In this document: one piece after another, positions 22,233 to 31,361 of the stretch
How the letters are laid out: each line of letters begins with the position of its first letter
Position numbering within the stretch: the first letter of the stretch is position 1
DNA from: Annulohypoxylon bovei var. microspora
Lineage: Eukaryota > Ascomycota > Sordariomycetes > Xylariales > Hypoxylaceae
Assembly (NCBI GenBank): GCA_022836615.1
Contig: MU405295.1
Span: forward strand, 104,099-168,098
Direction of reading: 5' to 3'
DNA: 64,000 nt
The notes under the pieces: generated by a model
Seen by the model: only the letters and a program-made list of their open reading frames with translations
Databases searched by the model: none
What the model was told of the DNA's origin: nothing
Translations under genes and position numbers: made by a program

Positions 22233-23462
22233 ATGTGTCACGACTGGAGCCAGGAGTATACCGAATGCCGCCACGCATCGAGGAAGCTCATAAACTGCCC
22301 CACACACTACAAACAACAGAGTTCGGCGAAGGGCTTCCTTGGTTGCATATTTCGTAACAACATCAAAAGTAAGAAGCATTGCGGTCGTGTCATCCCCCAT
22401 TATGCAGAATCAAGACCCTTCTGTCCCGATTGCACTGTCAGAATCGACCAGCTGCGGGCTAAGCACGTCGGCGAGGGCGCGCTTAAGGTCTATCGACCGG
22501 ATCTAGATAATGACTACCGTCGGCCCTTCAAGGAGTATCGCGAGAGACGCAGACAGGTGGCTGGAGCGCCGCCCAGAAGACCAGAGAGGCATGTCGGGCG
22601 TGACAGGGAAAGGCACGACCATGTAGCAACCAATACCACACACGGCGTATGGGTACCCGAGCTGTATCATCATCCAGAGATGTTAGCAAGGAGAGAAACC
22701 CGTGGCCGAGCCGCGGAAGCAGCAATGCCGACAAGCTCTTCGCGGCCAAACAAACAATCCGCCGCAAAATACTGCTCGCACAAACCCGAGAAGGGGGGAA
22801 ATAAATCGAAAGTGAATGAGCACAACTCGAAGAAGAGCCATAAGCGTAGTTGCCGTGTCCCTACAAATGAGACCTCGACTCGTAACCGTTCACAGCTCCT
22901 CCAAGGACCAGCACGACGAGCACCAACGCACCACTATCAGCGGCGCAAGGAGGTCGTCGGGAGCGGGTCGACCGTACCACCTGCGCCGGAGCCTCCTCCT
23001 AAACCACCGCGTCCGCAAATAAGGCGCGGTACTGGTAGCCGGCAGAAGCAAAAGCAATACAATATTGCTCGGAAGCCTCTGCCGCCTACACCACGACCTG
23101 CTGATCCGTCGAGATCAGAGCCGCCCAATGAACACCCAAACTTGCGTCGAAAAACAGGTGGAGTCCATAATATTAGCCCCCAAAGGCCACCCCCTATTCC
23201 TGTCCCACTGCCAGCATATCAAGTATATCTAAACGCTTTCAGAGAAAACCTCGACACGAATTTTGAGAGAGTACCACAATTGCCTAAACCGCCCCCGAAG
23301 AAGAAATACCGCCACGTCAAGGAAGAATTGATGAATTCGGGGCTGCGTAAGATGATAGGGATTGCGCCGTCGAGCCCGGACTCGGCTATCAGTGATGCTA
23401 GTTTCATGTGCCAAGATTCCAAGAGGTTGACCGATGGCCAGTCAGCCGCTGGAAGAAGGTGA
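22233..23462 (+). CDS. Hypothetical protein with N-terminal Cys/His cluster and Pro/Arg-rich body
   Basis: Single open frame of 409 aa starting ATGTGTCAC. The N-terminal 67 residues contain Cys2, Cys12, His14, Cys22, Cys38, Cys50, His56, Cys64 and Cys67. This C...CxH...C...CxxC layout resembles the N-termini of many uncharacterised Pezizomycotina proteins and looks like a metal site. The remainder is low complexity: Arg-rich (REYRERRRQ region), then Lys/Ser-rich, then proline-rich (PPAPEPPPKPPRP, PLPPTPRP, RPPPIPVPLP), ending in a short Ser/Asp-containing tail. No catalytic domain is visible. The proline tracts could bind SH3 or WW domains, which is inference only. It shares its upstream region with the equally basic, Cys-cluster protein at 20637-21617. 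Confidence 0.7.
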   Translation: MCHDWSQEYTECRHASRKLINCPTHYKQQSSAKGFLGCIFRNNIKSKKHCGRVIPHYAESRPFCPDCTVRIDQLRAKHVGEGALKVYRPDLDNDYRRPFKEYRERRRQVAGAPPRRPERHVGRDRERHDHVATNTTHGVWVPELYHHPEMLARRETRGRAAEAAMPTSSSRPNKQSAAKYCSHKPEKGGNKSKVNEHNSKKSHKRSCRVPTNETSTRNRSQLLQGPARRAPTHHYQRRKEVVGSGSTVPPAPEPPPKPPRPQIRRGTGSRQKQKQYNIARKPLPPTPRPADPSRSEPPNEHPNLRRKTGGVHNISPQRPPPIPVPLPAYQVYLNAFRENLDTNFERVPQLPKPPPKKKYRHVKEELMNSGLRKMIGIAPSSPDSAISDASFMCQDSKRLTDGQSAAGRR

Positions 23463-24085
23463 ATTAGAAACCTTAGACTCCAGCTCCAGTCTTCATCTCG
23501 TAGTAAGTTCCCCTAAAATCTTTATTTTATATATGTACCTAAGTAGATACGTGACATCGGAGCTATTAGGATATGCGTACGTACCTACATACACACACAT
23601 ACCGCAAATAGGTACCAAAGTTAATAAATATCCAGCCGAAGCTCGGCCGGACTAATCTAATCTAATGTAATTTTTTAATTCGGGCGCGGTATATCCCATT
23701 CTTCGGCCGTGTAGATTTTTGTACTGATTCAGGTGATTAGCCTAGACTATGTATTAAGGCTTTCCACTCCTCTGGTTCTATATACATCCGTGTCTGGGAT
23801 AGAAGGGTATTAGGGGAGGAATTAATGAAGAATCATTGATTAACCTTCCTAACCTAGCACGAGCTACTAGCTCGTTGGCCAAGTAGCTTTGCTATATACC
23901 ACCAGCTAATAGTTAACTGGATGGGTATATGTCGGCCCAGGTAGTAAATTAACTCTCGAGCGTTTATTATAGGTAACATCTCATCTTGGATGTGTAAAGT
24001 TATGACACTGGCAATGCCGGATGTTCTTCCTTCTTTCTCAGAGAAAACCGTCGCTGACGTGAGTTTCCCTATCGGTTCATGTCGC
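23463..24085. other. Convergent intergenic region
   Basis: 3' flanks of the hypothetical gene and the Mpo1-like gene. Several GTACCTA/TAGGTAC-type motifs occur (23530-23620). No gene is supported. Confidence 0.4.
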
Positions 24086-24781
24086 TCATTGGTCCTTCCC
24101 ATCCTTTCGTCCTTTCTGTCTGTCACTCTCGGCTTGGACGGCTTTCTTAATACGGTCTTGTAACTCTCGCCGATAGCCGAACTTGAACAAAAGCTCGAGC
24201 CAGACAAAAAGGGGTGACAGGAAGATAGCTTGGGACCAGTTACCCAAGAAGTGGGACAGCTTTCGGCCGCTGAAAATACCGTGTCCGAGTAATTGAAGTA
24301 CCCAACATATCGCTTGTATGGCAAGGGCAACTTGGTTCGTTAAGGTCGGATCTTCGGAAAAGGCTTTATTCGTATATGCGGCTGCCCCAAGACATATGAA
24401 ACCGAGGATGGTTCCGGCAACTGGCTCAAGGAGGAGGTATAGCCCGCTCCATGTGAAGGCTGCTATTGTACCGAGATTGAGGTCGAGATAGGGTATCGTT
24501 AAAACCTTAGGTAGAGGGATGAGCGTTCCTGTATTTGCGGCCTGCGACAAATGGTTATGTTTGTTAACAATGTTCAGGGCAATGCTGGTTGACGGGCCTA
24601 ACATACCAGAGCAAACGCGGAAAATAGGATCAAAGGTACACAGATCATATGCAACAAGATATTAACCTCATTGCGGTGGTAGACGCCGTACTAGAAATAG
24701 ATGGTCAGCATTTAGTTACCGTGATCGCATTGGACTACCTATACTCACAACAATAAGTTGTCTTTCGAGATTGAGCGTCAT
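24086..24781 (-). CDS. MPO1: Mpo1-like ER membrane dioxygenase (DUF962 family)
   Basis: Three exons, 24781-24749, 24690-24607 and 24541-24086, sum to 573 nt (190 aa; yeast Mpo1 is about 174). Exon 1 codes for 11 residues and exon 2 for 28; together they supply the family's YHRNEVNILLH block with His16 and His25. The later GHGIFSGRK block supplies His126. These histidines match the Fe2+-binding set of the family. Several hydrophobic segments lie between them. The C-terminal SPLFVWLELLFKFGYRREL and the Lys/Gln-rich tail match yeast YGL010W. Yeast Mpo1 is an ER-localised Fe2+-dependent dioxygenase acting in alpha-oxidation of 2-hydroxy fatty acids from phytosphingosine breakdown. The same activity is inferred here. 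Confidence 0.88.
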
Positions 24782-25667
24782 GATGATCGGTAAGAGGAGG
24801 TAGAATATAGGGAGGAAGTGCCGGTGTCAATGGAAGTGGTTATTACGGGCACCCGCATAGGGGAAAGAGAAGAAAAGGCGTGATCAATATTAAAATGTAA
24901 AAAGAGTTCGAGATATCTGTACCTAGGTACATAATCTTTTTAGTTGTCGGTCATAACGGAAGGCGGAAGGTGAGGAGCAGTAGAAGTGGAGCACTCTACC
25001 CTCTAGCTATTTTCTTAAATGTACTGTACCTCCTTGAAGCTCACATGTACCTAGGTACCTACTCAACCCTTAGAAAACTTCAATGTTGAGTGTAGTTGCA
25101 ACTACCTAACTATCAGCCCTATGCTTTACACCGAGTTAATGTGAACCTAAACTACGCCGCTCTAAGCCTGAGCCCAGTGGTGTTATCAGTATTTCTCAAA
25201 TCCGACATTCTTGCCAACTTATCGTACCTAGGCCCTAGGGAAAACTTCAAGGGGTCAAAGAGACTCCGGAACATAATAATAAGGCTTCGTTACTCACGCT
25301 CGCTGAACTTCTGCGCGTGTCAACACTTTAACAGCATGAAACCCGTCAGATATATCATGAACCATGATCTAATGAGAGATTATTTTCGATGAGAAACTGG
25401 AGTTTCTTAAGCACATTGTGCTCAAGAAACCTGAGGGTCCGGTGTCGGTGCCACATTTCACTTCAGCTGATTGGCCCTTCGCCGAACGCCATCGGTGCTC
25501 AGGTTCATCTTTATACAAAACAAGGCAAGGAAGCTGGAAAGTTACTCTCTAGACACGGCACACTCAATTCCTTGGCAGATTTATCATGTTGAAACAATTT
25601 GATATGATGCCCAGATCAAGTGTCAATCGCATTTTGCTATTGCTTGAATTTTTCTTATTTATCTCAA
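24782..25667. promoter_or_regulatory. Mpo1-like upstream region
   Basis: Contains the promoter of the minus-strand gene. Several copies of the palindromic TACCTAGGTA motif occur (24921-24932, 25048-25062, 25228-25240). No gene is supported. Confidence 0.4.
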
Positions 25668-25930
25668 ATGCGTCAGCAGAGCAACGTGTCCATCGCCATC
25701 AGAGCAGTCCGCCCAGAGGATCTGGACGCCATTCCAAACATCATCAAGTTAGGCTTTCCTTATACTAAGAAGTTCGCATATAGATACTCGTACCGATAAA
25801 TTTATCCGGAACATCATAAATATCTGATCATTCCCTATGCCATATACTACGTCCGTTGGCCAGAACACTATTATGGTTACGGAAGCACCTAATCTAACAG
25901 ACAGAGTAGTTCCCTTTCAGCAACGTTCAA
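25668..25930 (+). pseudogene. Relic of a GNAT acetyltransferase gene
   Basis: From the ATG at 25668 the frame reads RQQSNVSIAIRAVRPEDLDA and continues as a typical GNAT N-terminus (PNIIKLGF) until a TAA at 25797-25799. The same frame resumes after the stop with IYPEHHKY. In another frame about 60 bases on, NTIMVTEAPNLTD resembles the next conserved strand of fungal GNATs. No acetyl-CoA binding motif follows. The disrupted frame, the in-frame TAA and the missing C-terminal half indicate a truncated, decayed gene. The stop could have arisen from CAA by a C-to-T change, as RIP would cause, though this is inference. An unusual intron structure is the alternative, but I could not find one that restores the domain. 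Confidence 0.5.
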
Positions 25931-28696
25931 CCCTTATTAACCGGTCTTGTTCGTTCTAAGGGGCTATAGCGGGTTCATCGTCGTAGAATTGGGCCCCAAG
26001 AGCTAGTAAGTTCGTTGTAGTGTCTATCTGAGAAGGTCGAGTTGGCACCTCCTGATTTTTGGCTGGGCCATGATGCCCTTCCAAAGCTGTGCCCCAAGTC
26101 GCCGTGCAGCTTACTCTCGAACCTATATTGTCAAACCGGTCGCCATTTTCTGAGGAAATTTGGAGGTTTTCTGTACGTATGCGTTAATAATAGGGTATCA
26201 ATCATGCTCGAGAACGCACTTGGAAACTAACCACCATATAAATCGTTACAGGTCAATAGGCTTGTATACGGCCTCTCGCTCATCGATGTATTTCTGACAT
26301 GTTGGGGAGGATAGGCTGGATGGGCAGCCTGTCCTGGGCTGAGCGAAAGGTCCAGCTTATCCTGTACCTTATTTCCGTTTGTGTTCTTGTCAGATCTCGT
26401 GGTGGTGTAACGCGTTTTCTGATTGGAGTTTGAAGAATGTTGCTCCCATTTAGTATCAGAGGAGTTTGCAGACATGATGGTGGAACCAGGAATGGTTCAA
26501 TAAGTTGAGTTACGAGGTACGACATCTCTAGAAGAGGACGCCAGGAGCATGTCCGACTCCAGCTATTTAACCTCATGGCTCATATCCTCATCGACGTCCT
26601 GATAGACTGGTCTTCTCACCGGGTCGTTGACCTGGTCGCCAAATTGACCATGTGAAGATTGGCTGTCTATGTACATCGAATGAACCGGTGTGCTCAAGTG
26701 AATATTCCCGACCGAAAGACAGCTTGAATTGCCGGAGTGAAAGGAATGGTTCTTAGCATACTAGATCGAGTGACCCGGTAAGGTCTTGACCGATCACTAT
26801 CACAGGGCTTCCTGGCCAATGGACAGCGCCTATGAAGCTAAAGCTGAAGCCTCGTTGTACGGCGAATGTGAGAAGCGGATACATCCGAATGTAGGACTCA
26901 AAATGAAGAGGAAAAGGACACTCAGGTTACAAATTGTAATGCGATGAACAGGAGTCCTGCATAGTGATGTGGTGATCGACTGGGTTGCTTGTTTCACTAG
27001 AACGGACCCTGTTAAGCAGATGTATCACAGGAAACGGTATGAACATTGCCTACTAGGTATGATGAGAAAAATAGGATGAATTCTCCCCTCTCGAGAATTA
27101 ACGCCAAGGGATGGCATATTAGTAGGTTTCGACTTGTTCGGCGTTCTGCTCTGTAGACTCTTAGAAGTGGGTCAACTTTCCGTTGCAATTCTATTATCAT
27201 GCTCATGGTTAATGCTCGGGTTCCAAATATTCATACCTAGCTGTCGATAGTGATCACTGATCAGTTGACTGCTTCTACTACAATTACTCCTTACCGTCAT
27301 CGAACAGTCTACCAAAGTATCCGGGAGACGATATCCCAGGGCTCTGCCCTTCTCAAGATCTGTGTGTACCTAATTCTTGAGTAACAATATACTGATACCA
27401 AAATGCCTTACTAGGGAATCAAACCCGATTTCGTCATCATCATTGTGCATACTAACACTATACCGGTAGGAAGTAAGGCTCATCGACCCCTGCGGTGATG
27501 CCCAGCAGCCATGAGATCCATCAAGGTAGTACCAGCTGTCCGATTAATCCCGACAGCCATATGCCGATATTGCACTTTGCTTCAAAGTTGCCCTTCCATT
27601 ACTCCCTTATCGCTCCGTTAGGCCATTCCTATTGATTTCGATGAACCATTGGCTATACACCATTAAGCTAGCAGGGTCAAATACAAGCTCTCATTCGTTC
27701 ACCCAAATAAATCCGAGGAGAGTATGTACAGATCGGGTCTGCTAACTAGTCACGGGAACGATGAGCAGGCGTAGATACTGATATGTATCATCTAGCCTTG
27801 GAGTGCAGTCATCGAAGCGGCTCACAATGGCCCTTGTCGAACAAGGTGTGTATGACGCACATACGCTGTACCTACATACATACCTAGGTAGGTACCATAC
27901 CTAGTAAGAACGAGGCCAACATTGAATGCTTATGCTTATCATGTTGAAGCTGCTAATGGCACGTGACTGAAGTTTGAACGCGAGCTGCCAAATAAAAGCG
28001 ACGAGCGCGCTATTCCTAATTCGTAAAAGCACAGGGTCGATAACCTTAAAAATAAATGGGGACCTGTCCCAGGCGTGCGCTAAGATGAAAGCTACCTGAA
28101 AATAAGGTCAGGGTTGTTACTGCTGCAGCTTGCTACTGCTAGCCGCGTCGCGCGCCTTGTCTTTTTTACCATCGTCAGAACTGCGGCTGCGATTAAGTTT
28201 CTTCATACTCAATTCTGCCATCGCATCACCCACGACGGCAGCAAAAACATAGTTTCGCACAACACAGTCGTGAATAGGACTGTCTCCATTCATTCTTTAT
28301 TGCATTTCTTGACAACTTTATATGATACCCTCGATTTCTGACAAGATATTTTCTTCTGTTTCTTTAGATGCGCTAAGCAGGCTTGAGGCTCAGGTTCTCA
28401 CCACCTCAGCCTGCGCGGACCTCCCGACGAGCAATCACCCATCGTCCACCTCGTCACTCAGTCACCCAGTCACCCAGTCACCCAGTCATCCACTGCGCAT
28501 TTCCACCTTAACTTCTTTTCAATCCTGGCATCTCGGATTAGGTCCTTCCTTTTCCCTGTCGCGCCAACGCATCGACACCTCAACCAACTTCGAACATCCC
28601 GAATAGAACATCACAATCGCCATTGAATCTTAATACTCTCCACTACTCCCACCTCTACTACCACCAAGGTAGAGTAGTAAACCCGAACTCGCCACC
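25931..28696. other. Gene-poor stretch upstream of RPB7
   Basis: 2.8 kb without a supported gene. A cluster of CCTAGGTAGG-type palindromes lies at 27870-27905. The RPB7 promoter is at the right end and contains a four-copy 8-bp repeat at 28459-28490. Other short ORFs show no domain. Confidence 0.4.
28459..28490 (+). repeat. 8-bp tandem repeat in RPB7 promoter
   Basis: Four consecutive copies of CAGTCACC (the last one CAGTCATC), about 200 bp upstream of the RPB7 start codon. Confidence 0.8.
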
Positions 28697-29398
28697 ATGT
28701 TCTTCCTCTACAATCTTGAGCGTAGGGTTACCCTGCATCCGTCGTACTTCGGTAAGAATATGCACGAACTTGTGACGGGCAAGCTCCTCAAGGATGTGGA
28801 AGGGACCTGTACGGGCAGCTACTACATCATTTCTATTATGGATACCTTTGATATCTCAGAAGGTCGTATCCTTCCGGGAAGTGGCTTAGCTGAGTTTACT
28901 GTCGGATACCGAGCTGTGGTCTGGCGACCTTTCAAGGGTGAAACAGTAGGTTTCTTACCCTACTTCTGGTTACCCCCCCCCCTTTAAACTGAGCTAACTT
29001 AGTAAGATTGATGCTATAGTAATGTCTGTCAATCAGCACGGCTTCTTCTGTGAAGCCGGTCCTCTCCGAATCTTCGTCTCAACCCATGTGAGTATTTACC
29101 CTAAAACTAATAGTATATCTGATATGAGCTTACAAAGGTATCCTATCTAGCTTATCCCTAACGAGGTTAGATGGGACCCCAACGCCACACCTCCTCAGTT
29201 CACGAACAATGAAGACACCACCATCGAGGTTAACACCCAGGTTCGGGTGAAAATCATTGGCACTCGAGCTGAAGTTGGTGAGCTCTGGGCTATTGGTAGT
29301 ATCAAGGAGGACTATCTTGGGTATTTTGATTGCCTCTTTCCCTCACCTACCGCAATGCTAGTGCTAATAGTACATTTTACAGAACACTTCAAAACTAG
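28697..29398 (+). CDS. RPB7: RNA polymerase II subunit RPB7
   Basis: Four exons, 28697-28945, 29007-29087, 29151-29320 and 29383-29398, sum to 516 nt (171 aa, the same length as yeast Rpb7). The start has a strong context (GCCACCATG). The N-terminal RNP-like domain (MFFLYNLERRVTLHPSYFGK, then HELVTGKLLKDVEGTC and SGLAEFTVGYRAVVWRPFKGET) is followed by the C-terminal OB fold. The OB fold shows VMSVNQHGFFCEAGPLRIF, STHLIPNEVRWDP, TQVRVKIIGTRAEVGELWAI and IKEDYLG. Rpb7 forms with Rpb4 the stalk of Pol II that contacts nascent RNA and supports initiation and mRNA decay. The last exon is only 16 nt and adds the tail TLQN after the universal DYLG. Introns are 61-63 nt. Confidence 0.95.
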
Positions 29399-30551
29399 TC
29401 ATCCGGTCCGTTTTGACCTCGGAGTCTTCTGTGTTTGGTGTTGCCGTATAGGCGAAGCAGAAATGCGTTTACGCCTACGGCTACGGGGAATGTGCTCCAT
29501 AGGATAATGGATAGGACCATGTTCCCCGAGAATTGATGGATTTGGCACCGGTAGTCCTACGTAGACACCCCATATATGCAAGGTAGTCTCGGGCACCTAA
29601 GTCTTGCGAGCTTTGGATGTGCTAGGAGGTTAGTCGCCTAAATGGCATTCGGTATTCTGCATCTGCCATGACGTAAGATCAGTTTACTCTGCGGAACACG
29701 ATCTTGGGTGCTCTAAGAGCCAATTTCCCGCTAGGAATAGCTGACTGAAGTCCCAGGATCTTACCATACATACAATCCTGATTGGAAACTTGGGTTGTTT
29801 CTCCCACTCATAAATGCCGGGTTCTATCACTTGGGTTTTTAGACTCCGGCAGCAGTTGGGCTACCCTTAGCATTCAGATTTTGGGTATAATAAATTGGCA
29901 TCACGCCCATCATAAATCAGCCGTCGGTCTTATTCTCATCCCTTAGTGTAGTCTTCAGATGATGAGCGCTGACAACGGTCCAGCAAATAGGTCAAATATC
30001 AATGATTCACTACTCTACGATTCTCTTGAGTGAGAAAGCGTTAAATTCACTGTGGTTGACAGCGTGTTTGTTTTGTGCTACTAGCATCATGAATCAGAAT
30101 ATTGTATTCACTATTCAAAATGTAGAGGTAAAGTAGCTTCAACAACAAGCCTCTAGAGTCTGTCTCTAGGGCGACAGTTAGTGATACACTACCTACTCAT
30201 CAAGTTTGGTAGACAGTTCATCTTTGATAAAGGCAGGCGGTAATTCTTCACTTTTCCTCAAGCGGTGGCAGAATCCTAACGCAATCATATCCTCGACCGC
30301 TTCGGCAATTTCGCACTCATTCTTTTTGTCTTTCGCACTCTGAGCAATCTTCGACGCGTCCTATATAAATTTAATCTACTTCGCATAGTACTAGTCAGAC
30401 CACCTTGATGACTCTCATTATAATCGTCACTTTCATCACCTACAACACGATCTCCTTGAATCTCTTGCCTTAACACAGCTCACCACCATACGATCACGAG
30501 TGTCAACCTATCCCACCATAACTTTAGAAAGGATTTTCTATCGCCGTGAAT
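29399..30551. other. Intergenic, RPB7 3' flank
   Basis: No supported gene; short open frames have no domain. The right end is the leader of the next open frame. Confidence 0.4.
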
Positions 30552-31361
30552 ATGAGTGAAAAATCCCGACGCAAAGGACGAGCACGTCCATCTAGTGACC
30601 TACCGATCCCGAGTTCATCCTCGACCAAGGAAGGTGGCACTTTGAACGTACCCATTCCTGCTTCGCACACCCTGGCAACTACTATTACGAATCGACCTAA
30701 AAGTGGTACCTTTGCAGAACTATCTTCAACCTCAAGTGCTACTTATACGCTAGACCAGAAGAACGTGGCCGAGCCGAGTAGTTCACAGAGTCATACACCC
30801 ACCACCACCACCACCACCACCACCACCACCACCACGAGCACGAGCACGAAGATATCTAGAGATCAAAGATTAAACACCACTGGATACCTCTACCCTACCA
30901 CCGAAACCGATTTCCATGATGCCTCCAACAATGGCCATGAAAAGGCCAAGTCGAATAATCACCAACCTCGGATCCCAAAGGACAGCACCTCCCCACAAGA
31001 CAGCCCGAGACACCACGGCTCCCGATGCAAAGGTAGCCACTCTACTGTCAAGAAACTGTCGAATCCTGTCAAAGTCCGAACAAGGTCGCTCCAGCTGCCC
31101 CGCTACGGCAGGTTCCTCACGGTGGCTAGAGACCGCCGTGGTCACCGCGCCCGCAGACTATCGAGGTGCAAATGGTCGCTCCTCTCCATACCCCTGAGCC
31201 CGCCGGACGTCCCGGTCGTCGCGGTGACGAGTCCCGACGGAGTGGTCAAGTACCCCTTCGACCACAACTATTACGGCGACACGGACACGGATGATGATGA
31301 TGATGATGGGGATGGGGATAGCGATTCGGACGAGTGGGAGGATTCGGAGTTCTCGAGTTAG
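30552..31361 (+). CDS. Hypothetical low-complexity protein with Thr tract and acidic tail
   Basis: Open frame of 269 aa from the ATG at 30552 (a slightly longer frame begins at a GTG two codons upstream). No family is recognised. The N-terminus is basic (MSEKSRRKGRARP). A Thr homorepeat encoded by an ACC microsatellite follows in the first third, then a His/Ser/Lys-rich stretch and a strongly basic segment with RTRSLQLPRYGRFLTVARDRRGHRARR-like composition. The C-terminus is very acidic (runs of Asp after YYGDTDT), encoded partly by GAT repeats. It ends DEWEDSEFSS. The basic segment around LPRYGRF and the hydrophobic SPDGVVKYPFDHNYYG give some protein-like order. Coding status is uncertain because of low complexity and lack of introns. 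Confidence 0.45.
   Translation: MSEKSRRKGRARPSSDLPIPSSSSTKEGGTLNVPIPASHTLATTITNRPKSGTFAELSSTSSATYTLDQKNVAEPSSSQSHTPTTTTTTTTTTTTSTSTKISRDQRLNTTGYLYPTTETDFHDASNNGHEKAKSNNHQPRIPKDSTSPQDSPRHHGSRCKGSHSTVKKLSNPVKVRTRSLQLPRYGRFLTVARDRRGHRARRLSRCKWSLLSIPLSPPDVPVVAVTSPDGVVKYPFDHNYYGDTDTDDDDDDGDGDSDSDEWEDSEFSS
30801..30835 (+). repeat. (ACC)n microsatellite
   Basis: About 11-12 tandem ACC triplets within the hypothetical open frame at 30552-31361, where they encode a Thr run. Confidence 0.9.
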
